This document shows, in pieces, positions 17,993 through 26,233 of a stretch of DNA of 53,517 bases. The stretch's first letter is position 1; every line of letters begins with the position of its first letter. The notes beneath the pieces were generated by a model, which worked only from the letters and a program-made list of their open reading frames with translations, was not told the DNA's origin and searched no databases. The position numbers were made by a program, and so were the translations under genes. The DNA comes from UBA1140 sp964573285. Its GTDB lineage: Bacteria > Campylobacterota > Campylobacteria > Campylobacterales > Sulfurovaceae. The stretch spans positions 1 to 53,517 of the forward strand of contig CAZNJD010000070.1 of NCBI GenBank assembly GCA_964573285.1, read 5' to 3'.

Positions 17993-19614
17993 TAGTTTTT
18001 TCTCTTTACACGAACTTTTTGAGGGGCAAATAACTCTAATGCTTTTGCTACCATTGGTTCATCTAATATTGTTCTATCATTTTTCTCTTTGGTTAATTCT
18101 ACACCATCATTATTAGGAGCAACATATAAGTTTTGTATTGGCTCTTCTAAAACCTTATCTATAGGAGATGGTTTATTATATTTTGTGCAGGAGGGTAACT
18201 CCTTTGAGATATTTTTGATTTTGGTTTCAAAACCAAAAATATCTTGAACAAACATTCGGATTAGACCCCAATTATTTATAAGCATTTTTCTATCATTATC
18301 AATAGCCGTTGACTCCCATATTAAACGATTATTGGTAAAAGAGTTATAAGTAATATTATCTTCAAAACATTGACCCAATTCATAGTTTCTATCATATAAT
18401 TTGACCACTAAATTTTTAAAGAATTTTATCCCACTATCTATTGGTTCTTCTATTTTGGGTTCTTCTATTTTGAGCTTCTCTACTACAACCTCTTGTTTAT
18501 CCTCTATTGGTTCTATCTTTTCTACTATTTTAAATTCTTTTTTAGGCTTTTCTTTTATACTCTCTTTAATAGGTTTTACTATAATTTTATTTAACTTCTC
18601 TTTTACTGAGTCCATCATTTTAAAAAGAGTCAAAGAGAGTACAAACTCACCATCTGAACCTATACTTAGTAATGTTTTTGACTCTGCTAAAATTCTAAAA
18701 AATCTCTCTATAATCATAGGAGTAATTTTGTGTGAACCACTTAGCAATAAATCTTTGAGATATAGTGATAGCTCATCTATTATCATCTCTGCTTCAAATT
18801 CACTTGACATAGAGACAAACTCCAATATAGCTTTTTCATCTTTTAGCAAAATATTATCTACTAGATTTTCAAGAAGTGACGGCTCAATAATTCCTAACAT
18901 ATTTGTAGTCGTAGATATATCTATAAAATTTTTAGAGTAAACGATAGCTTGGTCTAATAGAGTTAAAGCATCTCGAACACTTCCTGCACCTGAACGAGCA
19001 ATAATTGATATTGCCTCTTTTTCATATCCCACTCCTTCAAGATTAAGTATATACTCTAAATGTTTTTCTAAAACAGGTTGAGATATTTTTCTAAATCTAA
19101 AGTGCTGTGTTCTACTCAAAATTGTAGCAGGTAGTTTCAATGGGTCTGTTGTAGCCAAAATAAACTTCACAAAAGCAGGAGGCTCTTCTAATGTCTTTAA
19201 AAGAGCATTAAAAGCCTCTTTGGTTAACATATGAACCTCATCTATAATAAAAATCTTGTATCTTCCAACTGCTGGTTTATATTTGGTATGCTCTATTAGT
19301 TCTCTTATATCATCAATCTTACGATTAGATGCTCCATCCATTTCGATTATATCTATATGTCGCCCATCATTTGCCATAATACAACTAGAACATATACCAC
19401 AAGGGTGTGCCGTAGCCCCTTTTTCGCAAAGTAGAGCTTTGGCAAATATACGAGCTGTAGAGGTTTTACCACTACCTCTAAGCCCAGAAAACAGATAAGC
19501 ATGAGATAATCTATTACTCTCTAAGGCTAAACTAAGTGTTTGAGAAACTGACTCTTGACCTATAAGGTCTTCAAATGTGGCAGGACGATATTTCCTTGCT
19601 AAAGCTAATGACAT
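17992..19614 (-). CDS. dnaX: DNA polymerase III gamma/tau subunit
   Basis: DnaX is the clamp-loader ATPase. The start is ATG 19612-19614 (MSLALARKYRP), supported by AAAGGAG seven bases upstream; the frame runs on to 19653 without such a site. The 540 residues have Walker A GLRGSGKTSTAR, a four-Cys zinc module (CEKGATAHPCGICSSC), and the DEVHML box. The sensor region follows, and a long variable C-terminus contains a Lys/Glu/Pro-rich linker near 350-400. A tau-like tail is present. I did not find a convincing frameshift site for a shorter gamma form. It heads the dnaX-ruvX-thioredoxin operon. Confidence 0.96.
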   Translation of the reverse strand: MSLALARKYRPATFEDLIGQESVSQTLSLALESNRLSHAYLFSGLRGSGKTSTARIFAKALLCEKGATAHPCGICSSCIMANDGRHIDIIEMDGASNRKIDDIRELIEHTKYKPAVGRYKIFIIDEVHMLTKEAFNALLKTLEEPPAFVKFILATTDPLKLPATILSRTQHFRFRKISQPVLEKHLEYILNLEGVGYEKEAISIIARSGAGSVRDALTLLDQAIVYSKNFIDISTTTNMLGIIEPSLLENLVDNILLKDEKAILEFVSMSSEFEAEMIIDELSLYLKDLLLSGSHKITPMIIERFFRILAESKTLLSIGSDGEFVLSLTLFKMMDSVKEKLNKIIVKPIKESIKEKPKKEFKIVEKIEPIEDKQEVVVEKLKIEEPKIEEPIDSGIKFFKNLVVKLYDRNYELGQCFEDNITYNSFTNNRLIWESTAIDNDRKMLINNWGLIRMFVQDIFGFETKIKNISKELPSCTKYNKPSPIDKVLEEPIQNLYVAPNNDGVELTKEKNDRTILDEPMVAKALELFAPQKVRVKRKN

Positions 19615-19636
19615 ACAGACTCCTTTGTAAATCAAA

Positions 19637-19665
19637 TTATAGTCAAATATCACTTGTGGTATAAT
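19637..19665. promoter_or_regulatory. Divergent promoter pair for dnaX and the zinc peptidase gene
   Basis: On the plus strand an extended -10 (TG-N-TATAAT) lies at 19657-19665, 26 bases before the peptidase ATG. On the minus strand a TATAAT (19637-19642 read in reverse) lies 22 bases before the dnaX ATG. The -35 elements are weak, as is usual in Campylobacterota. The two promoters nearly overlap, so they may interfere with each other. Confidence 0.5.
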
Positions 19666-19691
19666 TTGTCAAAAAATTATTAGGAGTATAA

Positions 19692-20585
19692 ATGAGATGG
19701 GAAGATAGAGACCAAAGTAGTAATGTGGAAGATAGAAGAGATAGTGGAAGCAGTAGTAGTGGTGGTGGACGAGGTATGCCATCTATGAGTACTATGATGT
19801 TTTTGTGGCCAATAGTTCGACCTTTACTTAAAACTAAATTTGGTTGGGCTATTATTGGTGCAGGTGCTTTATTGTATTTTTCAGGGTTTAATCCATTATC
19901 TAGTTTGACAGTTGGAAATACTACAACAACACATATAAATAAAAAGGCAGATGATAAAGAGGCAAGGTTTATCTCTACAGTTCTAAGAGATACAGAGATA
20001 GTGTGGAGTGATATATTTAAAGAACATGGTGCAACCTATCATATGCCTAAAATGGTACTATATCGTGGTTCAACCAAAAGTGGATGTGGACAAGCATTAG
20101 CTCAAATGGGACCTTTTTACTGTCCTGCTGACCAAAAGGTATATTTAGATTTAGGATTTTTTGATGAATTAGCCAAAAAACATAATGCATCAGGAGATTT
20201 TGCACAAGCATATGTATTAGCTCACGAAATTGGTCATCATATCCAAAATATGCAAGGAACACTGAACAAAGTACAAAAACTTAAACAACAAGCAAGAGGT
20301 CAAAAATATGAAAATCGGTTACAAGTTCGTGTAGAACTTCAAGCAGACTGTTATGCAGGAATTTGGGCAAACCATGCAAATAAGAAATTTAATATGCTGG
20401 AAAAAGGTGATATAGAAGAGGCTTTAAATGCTGCATCATCTATTGGTGATGATACTTTACAAAAACAGGCACAAGGATATGTAGTACCTGATGCATTTAC
20501 TCATGGAACTTCAGCTCAAAGGGTTGAGTGGTTCAAAAAAGGTTTTAGTACTGGAAAATTAAAAGATTGTAATACTCAATTATAG
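19692..20585 (+). CDS. YpfJ-like neutral zinc metallopeptidase
   Basis: This 297-residue protein opens with a Ser/Gly-rich cytoplasmic segment and has one membrane helix about 55-75 (FGWAIIGAGALLYFSGF). The zincin-like domain carries HEIGHHIQ (HExxH) and the downstream ELQADCYAG segment, as in the putative neutral zinc metallopeptidase family (YpfJ, KPN_02809). The substrate is unknown. The ribosome site TAGGAG precedes the ATG. The stop codon lies inside a perfect 30-bp palindrome. Confidence 0.9.
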   Translation: MRWEDRDQSSNVEDRRDSGSSSSGGGRGMPSMSTMMFLWPIVRPLLKTKFGWAIIGAGALLYFSGFNPLSSLTVGNTTTTHINKKADDKEARFISTVLRDTEIVWSDIFKEHGATYHMPKMVLYRGSTKSGCGQALAQMGPFYCPADQKVYLDLGFFDELAKKHNASGDFAQAYVLAHEIGHHIQNMQGTLNKVQKLKQQARGQKYENRLQVRVELQADCYAGIWANHANKKFNMLEKGDIEEALNAASSIGDDTLQKQAQGYVVPDAFTHGTSAQRVEWFKKGFSTGKLKDCNTQL

Positions 20586-20610
20586 TGTGGGTTAAAAAAC
20601 CCACACTATA
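20581..20610. repeat. Palindromic repeat copy 1 (bidirectional terminator)
   Basis: This is a perfect inverted repeat with 13-bp arms (TATAGTGTGGGTT) around AAAA. It overlaps the peptidase stop codon and sits between convergent genes, four bases from the menG stop. Related shorter hairpins occur at 28629-28646 and 32735-32758. Confidence 0.75.
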
Positions 20611-20614
20611 AGAT

Positions 20615-21367
20615 TTAATTTATAGGTTTTTGTGCAATTAATAGAGTAGAAATCCCCATACTAAAAGATTTAGTATATTTCATCTCTAATCCTACATCTT
20701 CCAACTCATGAGCTAACATATCTGTAGTCAAGAACTCCTCAATAGAGTCTGGCAAATATTTATAAGCCTCATAATTTTTTGAAATCAATCCTCCAATTCT
20801 AGGTAATATATTTTTCATTCCAAAATCTACAATTTTATCAATAATGCCACTTCTATCTTGTTTAGTAAACTCTAAAATAACCACAATTCCACCTGGTTTT
20901 AAAGCTCTATAGAACTCATGAAGAGCTTCAACTCTATCTACTACATTTCTTATACCATAAGATATAGAGATAATCTCTGTACTATTATCTTCTACAGGTA
21001 ACTCTTGAGCTTTTCCCTCTAAAAATTGAGCAAAATCTATCTTTTTTCTAGCCACTTCTAGCATACCAACAGATGGGTCAACACCTACAAATTTTTTAAC
21101 CTCTACACCATGTTTATCTGCATACTCTTTCCAAAATAGAAGTAAATCCCCTGTTCCACAAGCTACATCTGTTATTTGGTCTATATTTTTATTGTCTAAT
21201 ATATCAAAAGCTCTATCACAACCTTTTCGTCGCCACTGCTTATCTATTCCCATACTCAATACTCTATTTGCCAAATCATAAGTTGATGCTATATCATCAA
21301 ACATTCCTACAATTTTATCTTGTTTTTCTCGTTTATCTATCTGATTTTCCAAAAGTCTAATCTCCAT
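20615..21367 (-). CDS. menG: Demethylmenaquinone/ubiquinone C-methyltransferase
   Basis: This SAM-dependent methyltransferase of 250 residues performs the last C-methylation in menaquinone synthesis. Campylobacterota use menaquinone, so I use menG rather than ubiE. Motifs are DIASTYDLANRVLSMGID at the N-terminus, the SAM site TDVACGTGDLLLFW, SVGMLEVARKK, and the UbiE signature ISYGIRNVVDR followed by FYRALKPGG. A TATAAT lies about 14 bases upstream of the ATG, on the minus strand. It serves the respiratory chain that includes the petABC complex further on. Confidence 0.94.
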   Translation of the reverse strand: MEIRLLENQIDKREKQDKIVGMFDDIASTYDLANRVLSMGIDKQWRRKGCDRAFDILDNKNIDQITDVACGTGDLLLFWKEYADKHGVEVKKFVGVDPSVGMLEVARKKIDFAQFLEGKAQELPVEDNSTEIISISYGIRNVVDRVEALHEFYRALKPGGIVVILEFTKQDRSGIIDKIVDFGMKNILPRIGGLISKNYEAYKYLPDSIEEFLTTDMLAHELEDVGLEMKYTKSFSMGISTLLIAQKPIN

Positions 21368-21456
21368 ATTATTGATTAGTGTTATTATAGGTAATTTTTT
21401 TTTCAGATTGCTTATGATTAAGAAGATATAAACGATTATACAATCTATTTTATACT

Positions 21457-21462
21457 ATAATC
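21457..21462 (+). promoter_or_regulatory. -10 element of the hydrolase-like gene
   Basis: TATAAT lies 27 bases before the ATG at 21490, with an AGGAGT-like ribosome site (GGAGTTAAC) between them. No strong -35 box is seen. Confidence 0.45.
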
Positions 21463-21489
21463 TCTCTAAAAGAAAAAACAGGAGTTAAC

Positions 21490-22371
21490 ATGTTAAAAAA
21501 AATATTCTATATAATATTTATATTTATAACGACTATTCAAGCCCAAACAATTGATTTGGGCAGAGCAGATTGTAATGCTACAGCCAAAGAGTATCCAAAT
21601 TTTTTTGCCTCATTTGACAAAGCTTTTATAGGCATTCCAAAAGGTGTTTTGGGTAGAGCTAAGCCTTTTTATGGAACTTATGAACAAGCCTTAATCAAAA
21701 TACCAAATCTCAAAAAATATACAAAAAAACTACCAACAGTGGTATATATGCAAGGTTCAGAGGAATTTAATAGTAGTACAGAGTTTAGTAAATGGATAAC
21801 AGAAGCAGGATATATCTTTTTTGCTCCTAATAGTTATACTAGTTCAAATAGACCAATATATAGCTCACCCGTACCTAAAATAGTTTATGAACAAGTTCAT
21901 GCTTACCGTCAAGCAGAAATTGATTTATTTGTTAAAAGATTAGGTGAATTACCTTTTGTTGATACCCAACGAATGTTTTTAATGGGATTTGCAGAGGGTG
22001 CATTGGCTGCTGCTAGATATAGTGGAAATGAGTTTGTAGGACGAATTGTACTTGGATGGAGTTGTGAACCTAGCTACTTTACCAATTATCCTAAAGTAGG
22101 AGCAAAAGAGAGTGACCCATTTTTAAATATTATAGGAAGAGATGACAAATATTTTGGCACTCAAAACCCTTGGAATAATAAATATAATAATAAAGGACAT
22201 TGTGGTGATGCACTATTTAGATTTACTAATGCAAAGGTAGTTTTATTACCAAATACAGGTCATAAGCTTATAAATAATCCTTTTGTCAAAAATGAAATAC
22301 TAAGCTTTATTCAACTATTCAAGGATTATAAAATAGTCAAAAAAGTAGAAAAATCTGATATTAGTAAATAG
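21490..22371 (+). CDS. Secreted alpha/beta-hydrolase-like protein lacking the nucleophile Ser
   Basis: The 293 residues have a signal peptide (about 1-18) and an alpha/beta-hydrolase fold related to dienelactone hydrolases: LPTVVYMQGSEEF, the strand FVDTQRMFLMGFAEG, GRDDKYF and NTGHKL. The nucleophile elbow reads G166-F-A168-E-G170, with Ala where GxSxG enzymes have Ser. The acidic residue and His candidates are present. It may be a non-catalytic binding protein or use another residue. Two conserved-looking Cys (28 and one in WSCEPSY) could form a disulfide in the periplasm. The next gene starts 47 bp downstream. Confidence 0.65.
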   Translation: MLKKIFYIIFIFITTIQAQTIDLGRADCNATAKEYPNFFASFDKAFIGIPKGVLGRAKPFYGTYEQALIKIPNLKKYTKKLPTVVYMQGSEEFNSSTEFSKWITEAGYIFFAPNSYTSSNRPIYSSPVPKIVYEQVHAYRQAEIDLFVKRLGELPFVDTQRMFLMGFAEGALAAARYSGNEFVGRIVLGWSCEPSYFTNYPKVGAKESDPFLNIIGRDDKYFGTQNPWNNKYNNKGHCGDALFRFTNAKVVLLPNTGHKLINNPFVKNEILSFIQLFKDYKIVKKVEKSDISK

Positions 22372-22376
22372 TTATG

Positions 22377-22414
22377 CTACAATAACGCAAAAATAAAAAT
22401 TTGCGTTAAAGTAG
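22377..22414. promoter_or_regulatory. Interrupted palindrome over the Fic translation start region
   Basis: Arms CTAC-N3-AACGCAAA and TTTGCGTT-N3-GTAG are symmetric about an 8-base centre. The right arm ends four bases before the Fic ATG and occupies the place of the ribosome site. It could be an operator for the Crp-family regulator encoded with Fic, a terminator for the upstream gene, or an RNA hairpin that masks the start. Confidence 0.45.
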
Positions 22415-22418
22415 TATA

Positions 22419-23795
22419 ATGGCTAAAAAACTAATAGAAAAAGCACCAAATGATTTTCAACTCTCTTCTAAAAATATAGAACAACTACACAATATATTAG
22501 GTCAGAACAAACAATATAGTGAGCTAATGCACTATTTTACCAAATATCAAGATACTGATAATAAAGGTCGGTATCTATATTGGGATGAGTTTCGTTGGCG
22601 TGTGGACAAAGATGATAACCCACAAATGGCATGGTGGTCAACCAAAATGATGCGTATATTTAAACTCAAAGAGATAGAGCTATATGATAAAAATGAACAT
22701 AGCTTCTCTTTTTGTATTCCTGATTCACTTCAAGCTAAACTATATAAAATATATAACTTTTCTCGTCAAGGAATTGTACCTCATAATTCGCTTAAACAAA
22801 ATTTTCTTATATCATCTCTTATTATGGAAGAGGCTATTAGTAGTTCTCAATTAGAAGGTGCAATAGTGACGCGTAGAATAGCTAAAGATATGTTGACACA
22901 AGAGAGACCACCCAAAAGTGAAGATGAGCAGATGATACTCAATAACTATATGTTAATGAAAGAGCTAAAACGAGTCAAAAATGAGAATTTGAGTATAGAT
23001 ATAATATTATCGTTTCATAAAATAGCAACTAAAAACTGTACAGAAAATGGTGTAATTCCCGGAGAATTTAGAACTACCAATGATATATTTATAACAAATG
23101 GAATAGATGGTGAAGTAGTACATACTCCTCCTTGTTATACTCAGATACCTGAAAGATTGGCTCAAATTTGTATCTTTGCTAATGATAATCATAATGGAGA
23201 TAGTGGTACAATATTTATAGACCCTGTAGTCAAAGCAATTATATTGCATTTTATGATAGGATATGAACATCCATTTAGTGATGGTAATGGACGAACAGCT
23301 AGGGCTATATTCTATTGGTATATGCTCAAAAACGGATTTGATTATTTTGAATATATCTCTATATCCAAATTTCTAAGAGATGCTCCTAAAAAATATGGAA
23401 TGAGTTATCTATATAGTGAGATAGATGATAATGATTTAACATATTTTATATATTATCAAGTAGATATAATTATTAGAGCAATAGATGAACTATTAGGCTA
23501 TCTACAAGCCAAAAGTCGTGAGTTTGAAGAGATTGCGATACTATTATCAGACTCTAAAATAGGTTCAAAGCTTAATTTTGTACAAAAAGATATACTCAAA
23601 AAATCACTTAAAACACCAGGACGCATTTTTACAGCCAAAGAGATTAGTAATGATTATGATATAGCACAAAATAGTGCTAGAAAATATCTAAATGAGATGG
23701 CTAAATATAAGATATTGGCTACATTTAAAGATGGTAGGAGAGCTAATTATGTTGCGTTGGCTAATATTCGTGAAGTTTTAATAGAGCAGAGATAA
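22419..23795 (+). CDS. Fic-domain protein (predicted AMP transferase) with winged-helix C-terminus
   Basis: Fic enzymes transfer AMP or another nucleotide moiety to target proteins. The 458 residues show the active-site motif HPFSDGNGR (284-292) and, upstream, the autoinhibitory motif S142-S-Q-L-E146-G, whose Glu normally blocks the ATP gamma-phosphate. The C-terminal 70 residues look like a winged helix (TAKEISNDYDIAQNSARKYLNEM). This is the domain plan of the large chromosomal Fic family with a DNA-binding tail. The stop codon overlaps the next start (TAATG), so Fic and the Crp-family regulator are translationally coupled. Confidence 0.92.
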   Translation: MAKKLIEKAPNDFQLSSKNIEQLHNILGQNKQYSELMHYFTKYQDTDNKGRYLYWDEFRWRVDKDDNPQMAWWSTKMMRIFKLKEIELYDKNEHSFSFCIPDSLQAKLYKIYNFSRQGIVPHNSLKQNFLISSLIMEEAISSSQLEGAIVTRRIAKDMLTQERPPKSEDEQMILNNYMLMKELKRVKNENLSIDIILSFHKIATKNCTENGVIPGEFRTTNDIFITNGIDGEVVHTPPCYTQIPERLAQICIFANDNHNGDSGTIFIDPVVKAIILHFMIGYEHPFSDGNGRTARAIFYWYMLKNGFDYFEYISISKFLRDAPKKYGMSYLYSEIDDNDLTYFIYYQVDIIIRAIDELLGYLQAKSREFEEIAILLSDSKIGSKLNFVQKDILKKSLKTPGRIFTAKEISNDYDIAQNSARKYLNEMAKYKILATFKDGRRANYVALANIREVLIEQR

Positions 23796-24472
23796 TGAAA
23801 TATTATAATATTGAGATATTCAAGCAGTTAGACCAGAGTTTTGAACAGGAGTTTATTAAATATGGTAAGCGAGTATCATTTAAAAAAAAGGATACACCAT
23901 TTTTGAATGATGAATTATTTTCATATTTTTATATTGTACTCAAAGGTAAAATAAAAAATTATCAAATAAACCTACAGAGTGCAAAAGAACAGACTCTATT
24001 TATCTATAGACAAGGGGATATGTTTGATACTCTTATACTATTAGATAGTAAAAAACATGATGTATTATATGAAGTTTTAGAAGATAGTGAACTATTAGAG
24101 TTACCTATAGAAAAAGTTCGTGAGTGGCTACGAACAAATGAACAATTTAATCGACATTTTTTTCCATATCTTGCTTCACAAATGAGACATACAGAGGAGT
24201 TGGCTAGTGATTTATCACTATATAGTACTTTGGAAAGATTATCTAAACTTCTACTTCAAAATATCAACCCAAATGATAAATACCATTTCAAATTATTACA
24301 AAATTTATCACAAATAGAGATAGCTAATCTAATAGGAACAATCAGACATGTAGTCGAAAGACATATCAAAAAACTACAAAAAGATAATATTATCAAAAAA
24401 GATAAAAAAAATATATTTATTAAAGATATAGATAAACTACTGTCAGAGACAAAACAGCTTCTTTTAGAGTAA
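23795..24472 (+). CDS. Crp/Fnr-family transcriptional regulator
   Basis: The 225 residues comprise a cyclic-nucleotide-binding-like beta barrel (about 15-130) and a C-terminal helix-turn-helix (LSQIEIANLIGTIRHVVERHIKKL). There is no N-terminal Cys cluster as in FNR, and the cNMP phosphate-binding cassette is not evident, so the ligand is unknown. It overlaps the Fic gene by one base and probably autoregulates the pair. A Rho-independent terminator follows. Confidence 0.88.
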   Translation: MKYYNIEIFKQLDQSFEQEFIKYGKRVSFKKKDTPFLNDELFSYFYIVLKGKIKNYQINLQSAKEQTLFIYRQGDMFDTLILLDSKKHDVLYEVLEDSELLELPIEKVREWLRTNEQFNRHFFPYLASQMRHTEELASDLSLYSTLERLSKLLLQNINPNDKYHFKLLQNLSQIEIANLIGTIRHVVERHIKKLQKDNIIKKDKKNIFIKDIDKLLSETKQLLLE

Positions 24473-24483
24473 AAATTATAAAA

Positions 24484-24509
24484 ATGCTACTAAAGTTGCA
24501 TCTTTTTTT
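24484..24509 (+). terminator. Rho-independent terminator after the Crp-family gene
   Basis: Hairpin ATGCTAC-TAAA-GTTGCAT (one T-T mismatch) is followed by TCTTTTTTT. It closes the Fic/Crp operon and separates it from the hsp20 cluster. Confidence 0.7.
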
Positions 24510-24522
24510 CCTCTACATAATA

Positions 24523-24558
24523 TATAATTCCACTATATTTAGTTTATAGAACTAAATA
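24523..24558 (+). promoter_or_regulatory. hsp20 promoter with operator-like inverted repeat
   Basis: TATAAT is at 24523-24528. Starting 8 bases later is a perfect inverted repeat TATTTAGTT-N5-AACTAAATA (24536-24558), placed at the expected transcription start. It differs from CIRCE (HrcA) and HAIR (HspR) sites. The hsp20 ATG is 26 bases further, behind AAAAAAGG. Confidence 0.5.
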
Positions 24559-24583
24559 ATATAAACCAAAAAAAGGATAAATT

Positions 24584-25021
24584 ATGTTAGTAAGAAGATA
24601 TGAACCATTTAATGATATTAGAAAAAGTTTTGATTTGGTTAATCAAATTATAAATTCTGTTGAAAAAAAAGTAGATACTACTCAGACATTGATTGATTTT
24701 ATTCCAAAAGTAAATACTAGAGAGGGTAAATCAGCCTATCATATAGAAGTAGAGTTACCAGGGATTAAAAAAGAAGATGTAGATGTAAAAGTAGATGGTA
24801 ATATATTGACTATATCAGGAGAGAGAAAAATCAAAGATGAGGTCAAAGAAGAGGATTATTATAAAGTAGAAAGTAGATATGGAGAGTTCTCAAGAAGTTT
24901 TACCTTGCCTGAAAAGGTAGATGTAGAGAATATTCATGCAGAGTCTGATAATGGTATAATAGAGATAGTTATTCCAAAATTAACTATAGATACAAGTAGC
25001 AAAAAAATTGAGATTAAATAA
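24584..25021 (+). CDS. Small heat-shock protein, Hsp20 family (first of three)
   Basis: This 145-residue holdase chaperone has an N-terminal YEPFNDIRKSFDLVNQI and the alpha-crystallin domain about 45-140: YHIEVELPGIKKEDV, LTISGERK, the ESRYGEFSRSFTLPEKVD block and the NGIIEIVIPK strand. Cytoplasmic, with no signal peptide. The gene begins a tandem array; the stop is followed by AAGGAGAGAGC, the ribosome site of the second copy. Confidence 0.93.
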   Translation: MLVRRYEPFNDIRKSFDLVNQIINSVEKKVDTTQTLIDFIPKVNTREGKSAYHIEVELPGIKKEDVDVKVDGNILTISGERKIKDEVKEEDYYKVESRYGEFSRSFTLPEKVDVENIHAESDNGIIEIVIPKLTIDTSSKKIEIK

Positions 25022-25031
25022 GGAGAGAGCT

Positions 25032-25460
25032 ATGAGTAATATTAAAGCAAAAGCAAAAGAGATAATAGAAAATGTGGAAGATAAAGTAGAAAAAGGGGTA
25101 GAAGTTGTTAAAGAGACTTTTGATAATGTAGCTAGACATTTACCTTTGGCTAATTTTGCTCGACATAATAGTGATAGCTATGATATTGAAATAGATTTTC
25201 CAGGTGTTAAAAAAGATGATATTGAGATAAAAATAGAAGATGATTATCTAACAGTTAATGCAGTTAGAAAAACTAAAAATGAAGTAAATGAGGATGATTA
25301 CTATCTATGTGAAAGTAATTTTGGTTTAATTTCAAGAAGTTTTATCTTACCAAAAGATGTAGATAGAGATAATATCTCTGCTCATTTAGAAGATGGAAGA
25401 TTATATATCTCATTAGAAAAAGAAGAAGCTAGAAAAGCAAAAAGTATATCTATAAAATAA
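25032..25460 (+). CDS. Small heat-shock protein, Hsp20 family (second of three)
   Basis: The start is ATG 25032, behind AAGGAGAGAGC; the frame runs upstream to 25008 but lacks a ribosome site there. The 142 residues have a Lys/Glu-rich amphipathic N-terminus (about 1-30, KAKEIIENVEDKVEKGVEVV) and an alpha-crystallin domain (YDIEIDFPGVKKDDI, SNFGLISRSFILPKDVD, DGRLYISLEK). The N-terminus differs strongly from the first copy, so the two probably form distinct or mixed oligomers. Cytoplasmic. Confidence 0.92.
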   Translation: MSNIKAKAKEIIENVEDKVEKGVEVVKETFDNVARHLPLANFARHNSDSYDIEIDFPGVKKDDIEIKIEDDYLTVNAVRKTKNEVNEDDYYLCESNFGLISRSFILPKDVDRDNISAHLEDGRLYISLEKEEARKAKSISIK

Positions 25461-25476
25461 GAGATAAGGAGATAAG

Positions 25477-25995
25477 ATGTTAAAAAAAATAGTTACAATA
25501 ACACTGTTAGCATTAGTACCAATAGTTTCAATTCAAGCAGATACAAATATAACCAAAGACCCTTTTGCAAATGATCCTATATATAGGGATTTTCAAAAAC
25601 TTCAGAGTGATATGAATAAGATATTTGAAAATTTTCATAAAGAATTTTTTAATAATATGAGTATTCCTCAAATTCCTGCTAATATAGATAATGGATTTTC
25701 TATATCTGTAAAAACTGATGTAATTGACAAAGGTGACCATTATGAGGTTAAAGCTGATTTACCAGGAGTTGAACAAAAAAATATAAATGTCAAAGTCAAA
25801 AATAATATATTATCTATAGAGGCAAAAACTCAAAAAAGTGAAGAAAAGAAAAAAGGAGATAAAATCATAAAACAAGAGAGATTTGTAGGTAGTTTCTATC
25901 GTGCTATGAGTCTGCCAAATGATGCAGATAGTGATAAAATGACTACTAATTATAAAAATGGTGTATTGAGTGTGAATATTCCTAAGAAAAAATAG
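25477..25995 (+). CDS. Secreted Hsp20-family protein (third of three)
   Basis: The 172 residues start with a signal peptide (MLKKIVTITLLALVPIVSIQA), unusual for this normally cytoplasmic family. A Phe-rich segment follows (FQKLQSDMNKIFENFHKEFF), then an alpha-crystallin domain (YEVKADLPGVEQKNI, FVGSFYRAMSLPNDAD, NGVLSVNIPKK). It would act as a periplasmic holdase. The ribosome site AAGGAG lies six bases before the ATG and the gene is 16 bp after copy two, so the three are one operon. Confidence 0.9.
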   Translation: MLKKIVTITLLALVPIVSIQADTNITKDPFANDPIYRDFQKLQSDMNKIFENFHKEFFNNMSIPQIPANIDNGFSISVKTDVIDKGDHYEVKADLPGVEQKNINVKVKNNILSIEAKTQKSEEKKKGDKIIKQERFVGSFYRAMSLPNDADSDKMTTNYKNGVLSVNIPKKK

Positions 25996-26029
25996 ATATT
26001 AAGCACAGATTAAAACTGTTTTAGCAATG

Positions 26030-26065
26030 ATAGTAGGAGATAAAAATAGTAATATTTCCTACTAT
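26030..26065. repeat. Inverted repeat after the hsp20 operon
   Basis: Perfect arms ATAGTAGGA and TCCTACTAT enclose 18 bases. There is no T-run on the plus strand, so a terminator role is doubtful. The remaining non-coding DNA up to 26233 shows no gene or clear motif. Confidence 0.35.
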
Positions 26066-26233
26066 AAAAAATCTCTAAACAAGAGGCTTAAATCCTACAA
26101 GAAAATAGTTCCGACATTTTTTAAATAGACAAAACTCTACAAAATAGCTTGAAATAGTTCATTTTTATTATCTTAGAGTTTTTTAAGTCCCTAACTATAT
26201 AATTGTACCAATACTTTTCTAAATGGAATATCA

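Noticed and set aside
18401..18940. 179-residue plus-strand ORF opposite dnaX
   Set aside because: Its Ser/Ile/Leu-rich sequence mirrors the Lys/Glu-rich dnaX linker on the other strand.
24536..24558. FNR or CIRCE box
   Set aside because: The arms TATTTAGTT do not match TTGAT-N4-ATCAA or the CIRCE consensus.
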